The notes under the pieces were generated by a model that was not told the DNA's origin, ran no database searches, and was given only the letters and a program-made list of their open reading frames with translations. The translations under genes and the position numbers were made by a program. A DNA stretch of 64,000 bases from Oscillospiraceae bacterium (GTDB lineage Bacteria > Bacillota > Clostridia > Oscillospirales > Ruminococcaceae): NCBI GenBank assembly GCA_021199855.1, contig JAJQHD010000057.1, positions 124,001 to 188,000 of the forward strand, given 5' to 3'. This document shows positions 1-8,344 of the stretch, in pieces (position 1 is the first letter of the stretch; every line of letters begins with the position of its first letter).

Positions 1-746
1 TTGATGCCATTTTCGGCAAGATATTTCTTCAGATCCCTGATATCAATCGTCCCGAAGTGGAAGATAGATGCCGCCAACCCTGCATCTACTTTATCGAGTG
101 TCCTGAAGAGCTCTAAAAAGTCTTCTTTTTTACCTGCACCGCCCGAAGCGATAACCGGGATACTCACGGCGTCCGAAACCGCCTTCAGCATTTCGAGGTC
201 GAATCCATCCTTGACACCGTCGGTGTCGATTGAGTTGAGGACAATCTCCCCGGCACCGAGACTCTCGCCATATTTCGCCCACTCGACCGCATCAAGCTCG
301 GTTCTGACTCTATTTCCCTTGGTGAAGACGGTGAATCCGCGTTCCGTTCTCTTGGCATCTATGCTCAGAACCACGCACTGCGACCCGTAAAGCTCTGCCG
401 CTTGACGGATAAGCTCCGGATTCGCAATAGCTCCCGAGTTGACGCTCACCTTGTCGGCGCCGCATTTAAGCGCCATATCGAAATCGTCTATTGAGTTGAT
501 TCCTCCGCCAACCGTAAGCGGAATAAACACATTCTCAGCAGTCTTTCTGAGAACATCCCAGATAAGCCGTCTCCCATCGCTGGAAGCCGTGATATCGTAG
601 AAGACCAGTTCATCAGCGCCGGAACTACTATAAAATTCCGCCAGCGAAATCGGGTCGGAAACATCTTCAAGTCCTTCAAATTTCGTTCCTTTGACAACCC
701 TGCCGTTCCTGACGTCCAGACAGGGAATAATCCTTTTTGTAATCAT
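1..746 (-). CDS. hisF: Imidazole glycerol phosphate synthase cyclase subunit HisF (3' end cut by window edge)
   Basis: HisF takes ammonia made by HisH and converts PRFAR to imidazole glycerol phosphate and AICAR in histidine synthesis. The frame opens at an ATG that overlaps the hisA stop (ATGA, 743-746) and stays open to base 1, giving 248 residues; the family is about 253, so only a few residues are missing. The (beta/alpha)8 barrel is complete in outline. The two catalytic aspartates fall where expected: D11 in PCLDVRNG and D130 in VLSIDAKR. The phosphate-binding segments TVGGGI and IASGGAG are present. It is the last visible gene of the leftward his operon; hisI/hisE may lie beyond the edge. 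Confidence 0.95.
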   Translation of the reverse strand, partial: MITKRIIPCLDVRNGRVVKGTKFEGLEDVSDPISLAEFYSSSGADELVFYDITASSDGRRLIWDVLRKTAENVFIPLTVGGGINSIDDFDMALKCGADKVSVNSGAIANPELIRQAAELYGSQCVVLSIDAKRTERGFTVFTKGNRVRTELDAVEWAKYGESLGAGEIVLNSIDTDGVKDGFDLEMLKAVSDAVSIPVIASGGAGKKEDFLELFRTLDKVDAGLAASIFHFGTIDIRDLKKYLAENGI

Positions 747-1456
747 CTTGCCACCTCAATTGCTTTCACAATATCAATAAGCCCAGTATAGTAAGCCTTT
801 CCTATGATAGCTCCCGAAACTCCGACTTTTTTTAGCTCCGTAATCTCTTCGAGAGCCGTAACACCTCCGGAAGCGACAATCTGGATAGCAGGGAAGTCCT
901 GGCAAAGCTTCTCGTAAAGAGCGATATTCGTGCCTTTAAGAGCGCCATCTCTTGAAATGTCAGTGCAGATAACCGTTTTCACTCCGACAGCCTGCATATC
1001 TCTCATAAAATCTTCGATAGACAGCCCACTGTCCGAAAGCCACCCGGAAATCCGGACGCTTCCGTTCAATATATCAGCGCCAACCGCAATTTTATCTCCG
1101 TAAAGCGACACAGCTTTACATAAGAAATCTCTGTCCGTAACAGCCGCAGTGCCGATTATAATTCTGCTGAGCCCATTCGATAAGTACTTTTCAACTGTTT
1201 CAATAGTCCGGATTCCTCCGCCAACTTCGACAAATATGCCGGTTTTACTTGCAATTTCTGAAATAATGCTTAAATTCGGCGTATCTCCACTCTTTGCGCC
1301 GTCCAGATCGACGATGTGCAAATATTCGGCGCCGAGCTCTTTTAGTCTCATAGCCGCTTCAACTGGATCGCCGTAGTCGGTCTTCTTCGAATAGTCGCCC
1401 TTGTAAAGCCGAACTGCTTTACCGCCTAGAATATCAACGGCGGGATAAATCTTCAT
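743..1456 (-). CDS. hisA: ProFAR isomerase HisA
   Basis: This enzyme isomerises the aminoaldose ProFAR to the ketose PRFAR, the substrate of HisF/HisH. The 237-residue length is normal. The N-terminus MKIYPAVDILGG carries the catalytic Asp at residue 8, and the second-half Asp lies in ICTDISRDG. Phosphate-binding glycines are in EVGGGIR and VASGGV. The gene begins 12 bases after hisH ends and overlaps hisF by 4 bases, so translation is probably coupled. HisA and HisF share the same duplicated half-barrel origin; the residues named here and the operon order separate the two. Confidence 0.95.
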   Translation of the reverse strand: MKIYPAVDILGGKAVRLYKGDYSKKTDYGDPVEAAMRLKELGAEYLHIVDLDGAKSGDTPNLSIISEIASKTGIFVEVGGGIRTIETVEKYLSNGLSRIIIGTAAVTDRDFLCKAVSLYGDKIAVGADILNGSVRISGWLSDSGLSIEDFMRDMQAVGVKTVICTDISRDGALKGTNIALYEKLCQDFPAIQIVASGGVTALEEITELKKVGVSGAIIGKAYYTGLIDIVKAIEVAR

Positions 1457-1468
1457 AATAATTCCTCA

Positions 1469-2086
1469 CTAACTCAGCTCGCAGAAAGCCTTCAGAATTT
1501 TAAGCCCTTTTTCTCCGCTTTTCTCCGGATGGAACTGGCAACCGTATACGTTATCCTTCCAGACCGTCGCCGTCACTGTTTTCGAGTACTCAGTAACCGC
1601 CGCCGTATCGGATTCACACTCAGTAGCATAGTAGGAGTGCACGAAGTAGACGTGGTCGCCCTGCTCATTATATTTGAATATTGAGCACTCCGGCATCGTT
1701 ATTTCAAGCGAATTCCACCCGATGTGCGGAATCTTCAGGTTCTCGTCAACATACCCTTTCAGCGGAACTACCTTTCCCGGAATAAGCCCAAGACCCTTGT
1801 GTACACCATACTCATAGCTTTTATCAAAAAGTAGTTGCATCCCGAGGCAGATGCCGAGTAGCGGTTTGCCATTCTCAGTTTCTTCTTTAATCAAATCCGC
1901 AAGCCCCGACTCACGAAGTTTGTTTATAGCACCCTCAAAAGCTCCCACACCCGGGAGAATGAGTCGTTCAGCGCTCCTGATCTTGCCCGGGTCAGCCGTA
2001 ATTTCGGCACTCTCGCCGATTTTCCGAAGCCCCATCGACAGGGAAAAGAGGTTTCCGACGCCGTAGTCAATAATAACAGTTTTCAA
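1469..2086 (-). CDS. hisH: Imidazole glycerol phosphate synthase glutaminase subunit HisH
   Basis: HisH hydrolyses glutamine and channels ammonia to HisF. It is a class I glutamine amidotransferase of 205 residues. The catalytic triad can be seen: Cys80 in LLGICLGMQ, and His186 and Glu188 in CQFHPEKSG. The oxyanion-strand motif PGVGAF is at about residues 45-50. The start codon is TTG, placed directly after the TGA of hisB with no intervening base, so it depends on ribosomes finishing hisB. There is no nearby in-frame ATG that would keep the MKTVIIDYGVGN beginning expected for the family, which is why the TTG is chosen. Confidence 0.94.
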   Translation of the reverse strand: MKTVIIDYGVGNLFSLSMGLRKIGESAEITADPGKIRSAERLILPGVGAFEGAINKLRESGLADLIKEETENGKPLLGICLGMQLLFDKSYEYGVHKGLGLIPGKVVPLKGYVDENLKIPHIGWNSLEITMPECSIFKYNEQGDHVYFVHSYYATECESDTAAVTEYSKTVTATVWKDNVYGCQFHPEKSGEKGLKILKAFCELS

Positions 2087-2692
2087 TCAGATTACTCCCT
2101 TTGTTGACGGCACCGTACCCTTAGCGCTCGGGTCAATCGAAACCGCCGTTTTAAGACTCTTTGCCAGGCACTTGAATGTGCACTCTATAATATGGTGGCT
2201 GTTTCTTCCGTCAAGCTGTCTTATGTGAAGAGTCAGCCCGGCACTTCTTGCAAGTGCCGCCATAAATTCTTCGCAAAGCTCAGTGTCGAAATCCCCGACC
2301 TTCTGAGTGGGAATATCGAGCTTGCAGGCTAAATACGCCCTTCCTGAAATGTCGACAGAAGTAAGAACCAGCGCTTCATCCATCGGGATAACAGCCCAGC
2401 CGTAACGGGTAATTCCAGCCATGTCTCCAAGAGCTCCTTTCAGAGCAAGCCCCAGGCAGATTCCTATATCCTCAACCGTGTGGTGATAGTCGACAAGTGT
2501 GTCACCTTTACATCTAACTTTCAGACAGAAGCCGGAGTGTTTCGCAAACAGCGTCAGCATATGGTCCAAAAATCCGCAACCGGTGTCGATGTTTACCTCG
2601 CCGGGAACGTCCAGCATCTCACTCCTATCGAGATTCAGGTATAGCCTGATATCCGTCTCAGCGGTTGCTCTTTCAATAACAGCTTCTCTCAT
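2087..2692 (-). CDS. hisB: Imidazoleglycerol-phosphate dehydratase HisB
   Basis: HisB dehydrates imidazole glycerol phosphate to imidazole acetol phosphate. The protein has 201 residues, which fits the monofunctional form without the N-terminal histidinol phosphatase domain found in enterobacteria. Manganese-binding histidine motifs typical of the family are both visible: DYHHTVEDIG and NSHHIIECTFK. The N-terminus has the usual GCGFLDHML segment. It overlaps hisC by 4 bases and abuts the TTG of hisH. Because HisB here is monofunctional, histidinol phosphatase activity must come from a gene outside this window. Confidence 0.95.
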   Translation of the reverse strand: MREAVIERATAETDIRLYLNLDRSEMLDVPGEVNIDTGCGFLDHMLTLFAKHSGFCLKVRCKGDTLVDYHHTVEDIGICLGLALKGALGDMAGITRYGWAVIPMDEALVLTSVDISGRAYLACKLDIPTQKVGDFDTELCEEFMAALARSAGLTLHIRQLDGRNSHHIIECTFKCLAKSLKTAVSIDPSAKGTVPSTKGVI

Positions 2693-3774
2693 ACTCTGCC
2701 TCCGTTCAGTATTTCTTCAAGTGTATCAGTAAGTGCAAGCATATCCTCCGGCGTCCCGACACTGATTCTCAGCCAGTCGTTGGTTCGTTCTCCGGTGAAG
2801 TGCCTGACAAGTATTCCAGCTTGACGGAGCTTGTCAGTAAGCTCACTCGCCTGAACACCCGGATACCTGCAAAATACAAAATTTGTTTTAGAATCCGTTA
2901 GCTCAAATCCAAGCTCTTTCAGCCTTTCAACCGTCCTGTCTCTCGTTTCAGCAACAAGCCGACAGTTATTTCTATAGTACTCTATATCCTCCACCGCCGC
3001 AACACCAGCCGCAAGTGCGGTTCTGTTTACGGAGTAGGGATTCAGCGTGTATTTGAGGGTTTCAAGCTCCCTGATTCGTTCTTCGCTCGCAATCGCATAG
3101 CCGAGCCTTGCGCCTGCTAGGGACATCGACTTCGAGTATGTCCTCGAAACGATGAGATTCGGGTACTTCGTAACTAGCCCTACAGCACTTTCAGCACCGA
3201 ACTCAACGTAAGCTTCGTCAATAAGAACTACGCAATCTGGACTTTCTTTGCAGATTCTCTCAACCTCATCAACACCGATGGCAATTCCCGTCGGCGCATT
3301 CGGATTCGCAATCACGATAAGTCCCGAATCCAGCCCGCAATACTGCTCAACATCGATTGTAAAGTCATCACGGAGTGCAAAGTGCTTTGCCTTTACATTA
3401 AATAGACCACTCAGAACATCGTAGAACCCATAGGTAACATCCGCATAGTAAGCCGGCTTCTCGTCGTGCGCATACGCCATGAAACTGAGGCTCAGAACCT
3501 CGTCCGAACCGTTTGTCGGGAGGATGTTCTCTGGCTTAAGCCCTAAACTTTCAGCAAGTGCCGCCTTCAAATCCCTGCAAGCAGGGTCAGGATAGAGCTG
3601 TAGGCTGGAAGCCGAATCCGCAACCGCTTTCAACACCGCTTCCGACGGAGGATAGGGCGATTCGTTCGTGTTGAGCTTCAGATACTTCTTGTCCCTCGGT
3701 TGTTCGCCCGGAACATAGGGTTCAACATCTTTGTATTTTGATATAAGATACTCTTTCATATCTGCTCCCGTCAA
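2689..3774 (-). CDS. hisC: Histidinol-phosphate aminotransferase HisC
   Basis: A PLP enzyme that transfers an amino group from glutamate to imidazole acetol phosphate. It has 361 residues. The substrate-contact motif KLNTNESPYPP lies near the N-terminus, the cofactor-contact NPNAPTG and IDEAYVEF segments lie centrally, and the PLP-binding lysine is in SRTYSKSMSLAGARLGYA. The C-terminus LRISVGTPEDM contains the conserved arginine for the carboxylate. It overlaps hisD and hisB by 4 bases each. The fold is shared with many aminotransferases; its place in the his operon makes the assignment firm. Confidence 0.95.
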   Translation of the reverse strand: MTGADMKEYLISKYKDVEPYVPGEQPRDKKYLKLNTNESPYPPSEAVLKAVADSASSLQLYPDPACRDLKAALAESLGLKPENILPTNGSDEVLSLSFMAYAHDEKPAYYADVTYGFYDVLSGLFNVKAKHFALRDDFTIDVEQYCGLDSGLIVIANPNAPTGIAIGVDEVERICKESPDCVVLIDEAYVEFGAESAVGLVTKYPNLIVSRTYSKSMSLAGARLGYAIASEERIRELETLKYTLNPYSVNRTALAAGVAAVEDIEYYRNNCRLVAETRDRTVERLKELGFELTDSKTNFVFCRYPGVQASELTDKLRQAGILVRHFTGERTNDWLRISVGTPEDMLALTDTLEEILNGGRV

Positions 3775-5048
3775 ATCTCTTCAAATCTGATTAACGCACT
3801 CTTTGCGTGTGCTTGCAAGCCTTCCTTTTCGGCAAAGTAGGCAACGTCGCCGTACACTTTCTCGAATGCCTCTTTCGTGTAGTAGGTGAACTGCGACTTC
3901 TTGACAAAGTCATCGACCGAAAGTGGGGAAGAGAACCTCGCCGAGCCATTGGTGGGAAGCGTGTGGTTTGCACCGCTGAGGTAGTCGCCAAGCGCCTCCG
4001 GGCAGTACCTTCCCATGAATATGGAACCGGCATTTTTTACTTTATCTAAGACGTCAAACGGGTTGTCCAGGCAGAGCTCGATGTGCTCGGGTGCCACGAT
4101 GTTCGCAACCTCTATTGCCTCGGAAATATCTTTTGTCACGATGATTTTGCCGTTTTTCTCAATAGATGCCCTCGCAATCTCTTCTCTCGGAAGCCTTGCA
4201 AGCTGTACTTCTATTTCAGCCTGCACGGCGTTTGCAAGCTCACTTGAATTGGTGACAAGAACAGCGCTCGCCATCCTGTCGTGCTCCGCCTGTGAAAGCA
4301 AATCCGCCGCAACAAATTTTGGATTACTCTTTTCATCAGCAACGACCAAGATGTCGCTCGGACCGGCAATCATGTCGATGGCGACTTCGCCGTAAACCTG
4401 CCGTTTTGCCTCCGCAACAAAAGCGTTTCCGGGACCGACAATCTTGTCAACTCTCGGGATAGACTCCGTTCCGTAAGCCAGAGCCGCAACCGCCTGAGCT
4501 CCGCCAACCTTGTAAATCTTGTCGATGCCGGCAATCTTTGCGGCGGCTAGAATGTACTTGTTGATTCCGCCGTCTTTCGATGGGGGAGTGACCATCACGA
4601 TTTTCCCGCACCCTGCAAGCTTCGCCGGGACGGCGTCCATAAGAACGGTCGACGGATAAGCCGCAGTGCCTCCGGGAACGTAGAGCCCGACCTTCGCGAA
4701 CGGAATAATCTTCTGTCCGCAGACAATCCCGTCCTTTTCTGAAACTACAAACGAGCTCCTCAACTGGTGCTTGTGGAAGTCCCGGATATTCTCAGCGGCT
4801 TCGTTAAGAATCCTCACAAATTCCGGCTCAACCGAAGCGTAAGCCTTCTCAATCTCTTCGTCAGAAACTCTGAAATCTTCTATCTCAGTCTTGTCAAACT
4901 TCAGAGAATACTCTTTCAGAGCCTTGTCGCCATTAGCTTTCACGTTCGCAATAATCTCCGAAACAGTCTCAGCTACCGAAGCAATGTCAACCGGCTTTTT
5001 GAATATTTCAGACGTATCAGCATCTGAGTAATTATATATCTTTATCAT
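3771..5048 (-). CDS. hisD: Histidinol dehydrogenase HisD
   Basis: HisD is a zinc- and NAD-dependent enzyme that oxidises histidinol to histidine in two steps, the last reactions of the pathway. It has 425 residues, the usual size. Recognisable blocks are PGGTAAYPSTVLM, the NAD-site region KVGGAQAVAALAYGT, GPSDILVV, the zinc ligands in LLSQAEHD, and the catalytic region APEHIEL. The C-terminal segment LGDYLSGANHTLPT is also conserved. It starts 8 bases after hisG ends and overlaps hisC by 4 bases. A short frame on the same strand at 3791-4033 is only a shadow of this gene. Confidence 0.96.
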   Translation of the reverse strand: MIKIYNYSDADTSEIFKKPVDIASVAETVSEIIANVKANGDKALKEYSLKFDKTEIEDFRVSDEEIEKAYASVEPEFVRILNEAAENIRDFHKHQLRSSFVVSEKDGIVCGQKIIPFAKVGLYVPGGTAAYPSTVLMDAVPAKLAGCGKIVMVTPPSKDGGINKYILAAAKIAGIDKIYKVGGAQAVAALAYGTESIPRVDKIVGPGNAFVAEAKRQVYGEVAIDMIAGPSDILVVADEKSNPKFVAADLLSQAEHDRMASAVLVTNSSELANAVQAEIEVQLARLPREEIARASIEKNGKIIVTKDISEAIEVANIVAPEHIELCLDNPFDVLDKVKNAGSIFMGRYCPEALGDYLSGANHTLPTNGSARFSSPLSVDDFVKKSQFTYYTKEAFEKVYGDVAYFAEKEGLQAHAKSALIRFEEI

Positions 5049-5056
5049 AATTTTGT

Positions 5057-5689
5057 CTACCTCTTTGCCTCAATAATTTCCGAAATTTTCGACACGATTC
5101 CCGAAATTTCGCCTGATTTGAACTTCGCCGCAGACTTGTTTAGAATCAGCCTTGCCGATATCTCAAATATCGTCTCGAAAACTTCAAGGTCGTTCTCTCT
5201 TAAAGTGTCACCCGTCTCGACTATATCGACGATGACATCCGACAGCCCCAGAATCGGCGCCAGTTCAATCGAGCCGTTAAGCTTGATAACGTCGATTCTC
5301 CTCGACTGCCGCTCATAATACTCGGAAGCAATAGTCGGGAACTTCGTCGCAACGCTAAGTGTCCTGTTCGGATTATCCCGAAAATCCTTCGGTGCGGCAA
5401 CGCACATCCGGCATTTGCCCATCCCGAGGTCAAGTACTTCGTAAACATCCGGATTCGATTCTGTTAAGATATCCTTCCCAACGATTCCGACGTCAGCCGC
5501 GCCTCGTTCAACATAAATCGCAACGTCCGACGGTTTCACCCAAAAGAACCTGACTCCTGACTCTGGAAGCTCCAAGACCAATTTTCTTGAACTGAACCCT
5601 ATGTCTCCATCCGGGATGATTCCGGCTTCCTGAAACAGTTTCAGCGCCTTTTCGCCCAAACGCCCTTTGGGCAATGCTATGCTTATCAT
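5057..5689 (-). CDS. hisG: ATP phosphoribosyltransferase, short form HisG
   Basis: HisG condenses ATP with PRPP in the first committed step. At 210 residues it is the short form, lacking the C-terminal regulatory domain of long HisG, and such forms need HisZ, which is encoded just upstream. The N-terminus SIALPKGRLGEKALKLF and the block DVGIVGKDIL are typical, and the PRPP-loop region DVIVDIVETGDTLREN is near residue 150. It overlaps hisZ by 4 bases. Feedback inhibition by histidine is expected to act through the HisZ subunit. Confidence 0.95.
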   Translation of the reverse strand: MISIALPKGRLGEKALKLFQEAGIIPDGDIGFSSRKLVLELPESGVRFFWVKPSDVAIYVERGAADVGIVGKDILTESNPDVYEVLDLGMGKCRMCVAAPKDFRDNPNRTLSVATKFPTIASEYYERQSRRIDVIKLNGSIELAPILGLSDVIVDIVETGDTLRENDLEVFETIFEISARLILNKSAAKFKSGEISGIVSKISEIIEAKR

Positions 5690-6792
5690 ATAGAATTCCT
5701 CGATGTCTCATTAAAATAGATTATCTCGCCGAACCGTGCTCTTTTCGGAATTTGGTTCAAAACACGAACCCGAAGTCCGTTTTCTGAAAGCTCTCTTGCA
5801 CGCTTCGCCACCTCTGCGGCGTCGTCTTCGGCGGTGTACACAAGTGCAATGTCTGCGTCGAGCTCGTCAGCAGTATCAAGTATTCTTTCAAGTGACTCGA
5901 CATTCAGAGCAAACCCGATTGCACCCTTATTCTTGCCGATTCTTCTTAAGAGCGGGTCGTACCGCCCGCCACTAAGAACCTTCTCCGGGATTCCTTCGAT
6001 AAATCCCTGAAAAACGATTCCGTTATAGTAGCTCATGTCTTGCACAACCGAGAAGTCGAGCCGCAAGCTTCCGAATATTTCACTGCCTCTGAGCGTTTCT
6101 GTGACCCTTTCGAGCTCCATAAGACCATCTTCGGCAGGTGTATCGGAGCAGATTTCTCTCAATGAGGGAAGAACCTCATCCGGCGAACCGGATATCTCCG
6201 CAAGCTTCAGTAGTTTATCTTTGGCTTCGTTGTTTGCCAGAATATCCGAAAGCAACTTTTCTATCCCGTGGATATTCTTCGACCCAATAAGCCGGGTGAG
6301 CTCTTTTCTCTGAGACTCTGAAACCGGCAGGGTGTCGATAAGTCCTGTCACGATTCCCATATGCGAAATGTCTAGGATAAAATTCCTTCCGAACAGCCCG
6401 AGGCTTTCAGCGGCAAGCGTTACGACCTCACAGGTATTGTACAGGTCGATATTTCCGATACATTCAAGCCCCGACTGTAAAATTTCTTTGAGGCGGTGCG
6501 AATCATGCGAAACCCGGCAGACATTCTCGTCGTAATAGAGCTTTTCGGTGACGCCATCCTCCTCCGTCCTTGAACGGATAATCGACATAGTGACGTCCGG
6601 CTTCAGAGCCATAAGCCTGCCTTCGGTGTCAGTAAACGTGATAACCGCTTCACCGCCCAGGAAATCCTTATTTTGGGCATATATATCGTACTCTTCAAAG
6701 CCGTTCATCTTGTAGCCCTGATAGCCTCTGCTTTCGTAGAGACTGCGGAGCTTTAAAACCGCTTCTTCGTCAGCTCTTAGCGCACTATTCAA
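5686..6792 (-). CDS. hisZ: ATP phosphoribosyltransferase regulatory subunit HisZ
   Basis: HisZ is a catalytically dead histidyl-tRNA-synthetase paralogue that forms an octamer with short HisG and carries histidine control. The 368-residue protein starts with the aaRS class II core: motif 2-like LKPDVTMSIIR at about residues 63-73 and FSVVQDMSYYNGIVFQGF plus LSGGRYDPLL near residues 250-285. A shortened C-terminal anticodon-domain remnant follows. A real HisRS would be over 410 residues. It overlaps both hisG and the regulator gene by 4 bases, which supports its role in this operon. Confidence 0.93.
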   Translation of the reverse strand: MNSALRADEEAVLKLRSLYESRGYQGYKMNGFEEYDIYAQNKDFLGGEAVITFTDTEGRLMALKPDVTMSIIRSRTEEDGVTEKLYYDENVCRVSHDSHRLKEILQSGLECIGNIDLYNTCEVVTLAAESLGLFGRNFILDISHMGIVTGLIDTLPVSESQRKELTRLIGSKNIHGIEKLLSDILANNEAKDKLLKLAEISGSPDEVLPSLREICSDTPAEDGLMELERVTETLRGSEIFGSLRLDFSVVQDMSYYNGIVFQGFIEGIPEKVLSGGRYDPLLRRIGKNKGAIGFALNVESLERILDTADELDADIALVYTAEDDAAEVAKRARELSENGLRVRVLNQIPKRARFGEIIYFNETSRNSI

Positions 6793-7073
6793 TCTTTCTT
6801 CATCCTTTCGATTGCCAATTTGTAGCCGTTTTCACCGTACATAAGGCTGCGGTTGACACGGCTTATGGTGGTAGTGCTGGCACCGGTCTTACTCGCAATG
6901 TCCGAGTAGATAAGACCGTCGCTTAAAAGCCTCGCCACTTCAAACCGCTGGCTCATCTCTTTGAGCTCCTTGACGGTGCACAAATCGTTAAAAAAGCTCC
7001 CACATTCCTCAGGCGTTTTGAGTTCTAAAATAGCCTTGAACAGCTCAGCTGTGTTTTCTTCATAAGTTGCCAT
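6789..7073 (-). CDS. TrpR-superfamily regulator of the YerC/YecD type, probable histidine-operon repressor
   Basis: A 94-residue, wholly helical protein of the TrpR-like YerC/YecD family. The helix-turn-helix is visible as LLSDGLIYSDIASKTGASTTTISRVNRSL, preceded by KELKEMSQRFEVARLL, as in TrpR. It is the first gene of the his operon and overlaps hisZ by 4 bases, so it is co-transcribed with the pathway it probably controls. In Firmicutes, family members linked to his genes have been proposed as histidine repressors (HisR); the ligand is not shown by this sequence. The start has a good ribosome site, AAAAGGAG at 7083-7090. A palindrome over the promoter is the likely operator, so it probably also represses itself. 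Confidence 0.88.
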   Translation of the reverse strand: MATYEENTAELFKAILELKTPEECGSFFNDLCTVKELKEMSQRFEVARLLSDGLIYSDIASKTGASTTTISRVNRSLMYGENGYKLAIERMKKD

Positions 7074-7095
7074 TTGGGTAATCTCCTTTTATTAC

Positions 7096-7133
7096 TGTGT
7101 TATCATATTACCACACTAGCGTACTAAAGTCAA
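7096..7133 (-). promoter_or_regulatory. Promoter and probable operator of the his operon
   Basis: On the minus strand TTGACT (7128-7133) and TATAAT-like TAATAT (7105-7110) are 17 bases apart, directly before the regulator gene. A 20-base imperfect palindrome, TGTGTTATCATATTACCACA on the plus strand (7096-7115), covers the -10 box. A repressor bound there would block RNA polymerase. The short leader has no T-box or attenuator, so control by the TrpR-like repressor is the simplest reading. Confidence 0.75.
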
Positions 7134-7250
7134 GTGGCATTTTCACCGAAATTCTTTTGAGATTCACTCAGCTATTTGTGCCGAAAGTACGTTTAAGCTT
7201 TCTCCAGGTAAAAATCTGATAAATTTGCGTCAAATCATTCGATTAAGGTA

Positions 7251-7280
7251 TTGACAAGAGATTTAAATTTGTGATATTAT
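7251..7280 (+). promoter_or_regulatory. Sigma-A type promoter
   Basis: TTGACA (7251-7256) and TATTAT (7275-7280) are 18 bases apart, about 35 bases before the start of the zinc-ribbon membrane gene. An AGGAGGG ribosome site follows at 7302-7308. Confidence 0.75.
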
Positions 7281-7314
7281 TAACATAACGATTTTTTATA
7301 TAGGAGGGAAAATA

Positions 7315-8280
7315 ATGTTTTGTCCACATTGTGGAACCAGGAATCCTGATGGCGCAAACTTCTGCCAGGGTTATGGCAAATCTCTGAGTGGGGTTTTTCA
7401 GGGAGTAGGTCAGCAGACACCTGTTCAGGGAACGCCCGAACAGGAGCCACCAAAGGAGAATTTTTATCAGTCTCCGCCGCCGGTCACGAATCCCGATCCA
7501 ACAGTAAATTACTACACAGCCACGTCGAACACCTCTTCGCCGCTGGATGCACTCAGGAGTATCGCCTCGTCCAAGCTTTTCGCGTTTACGGCATCCGCTT
7601 TCTGCGCAACGATTCTGTTAAAAATTCTGTCTATGATGGACACCAGCTTCATGTGGAGAGTCATCACCCAGATTCTGGGAGACGTGGACAGAAGTCTTTT
7701 AAGCGACGTGTCACCGTATCTCAGGGGAATGAGCTCGATTTCGGCGATATTCTCTCAGATTCCGCTAATACTTGTAGCAGTCGGTCTTTGGGTTACTTAC
7801 GCAACTGCAACTAAAAAAGGCGAACGGTTCAACACCGCTGGTCTGACTATTATCAAGGTTCTCTACATTATTGAGCTTGTGGCAATGTGCGTGGCTCTCG
7901 CTTTGTGCATGATAGTAATGCTCGTAGCAACCTTCACCGCAACAGACTCAGAGGCTGCAATGTATGTGTTTGCAGTTGTAATCGCTTTGGACATAGTTTT
8001 CGGTGTCATCATCTTCTGGTTCGCGATGGTTCTGAGATGCGTAAATGTAGCAAAAACCGCGGCTCGCGAAGAGTCCGGCAAGCATATCGGTAAGAACGCT
8101 TCAGCGTTTGTAGGTGTTATTTGCTATATCTGTGGTGGATTCAGTATATTAGCTGCATTAGTCAACCTTGTAACGCTTTCAATAGTCTCGTTCTGTAGCA
8201 ACGCAGTCGGCGCGGCTGTTCAGATCTGCTTCGGCATACTGATATTCAAATTCCGCGGCGAGATGAATAAGCTGAAATAG
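7315..8280 (+). CDS. Zinc-ribbon membrane protein of unknown function
   Basis: A 321-residue protein whose role is not known. It opens with a zinc-ribbon-like motif, CPHCGTRNPDGANFCQGYGK. Usually four cysteines bind zinc, but the fourth position is Tyr (CQGYG where CPNCG is typical), so metal binding may be lost or completed by another residue. A Pro/Gln-rich linker covers about residues 38-70. The rest holds about five hydrophobic helices, at about residues 90-110, 140-160, 180-215, 218-242 and 265-310. The N-terminal part should be in the cytoplasm. It is a single-gene unit with its own promoter, and a terminator shared with the convergent pyruvate kinase gene. Confidence 0.8.
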   Translation: MFCPHCGTRNPDGANFCQGYGKSLSGVFQGVGQQTPVQGTPEQEPPKENFYQSPPPVTNPDPTVNYYTATSNTSSPLDALRSIASSKLFAFTASAFCATILLKILSMMDTSFMWRVITQILGDVDRSLLSDVSPYLRGMSSISAIFSQIPLILVAVGLWVTYATATKKGERFNTAGLTIIKVLYIIELVAMCVALALCMIVMLVATFTATDSEAAMYVFAVVIALDIVFGVIIFWFAMVLRCVNVAKTAAREESGKHIGKNASAFVGVICYICGGFSILAALVNLVTLSIVSFCSNAVGAAVQICFGILIFKFRGEMNKLK

Positions 8281-8298
8281 TCATTATCAAAAAAATCA

Positions 8299-8338
8299 GG
8301 CAACAGCACCAAGCCGGTACTGTTGCCTTTATTTTTAT
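8299..8338. terminator. Bidirectional rho-independent terminator
   Basis: Inverted repeat GGCAACAGCACC / GGTACTGTTGCC (8299-8327, one mismatch) with a T run to the right and an A run to the left, placed between the convergent zinc-ribbon gene and pyruvate kinase gene. It can stop both transcripts. Confidence 0.85.
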
Positions 8339-8344
8339 GCAATA

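Noticed and set aside
488..697. A 69-codon minus-strand frame inside hisF
   Set aside because: Wrong frame; the hisF frame is continuous from 746 to the window edge with both catalytic Asp residues.
7141..7250. A T-box or histidine attenuator before the his operon
   Set aside because: The operon promoter is only about 30 bases from the first gene, too short a leader, and no run of His codons is seen.
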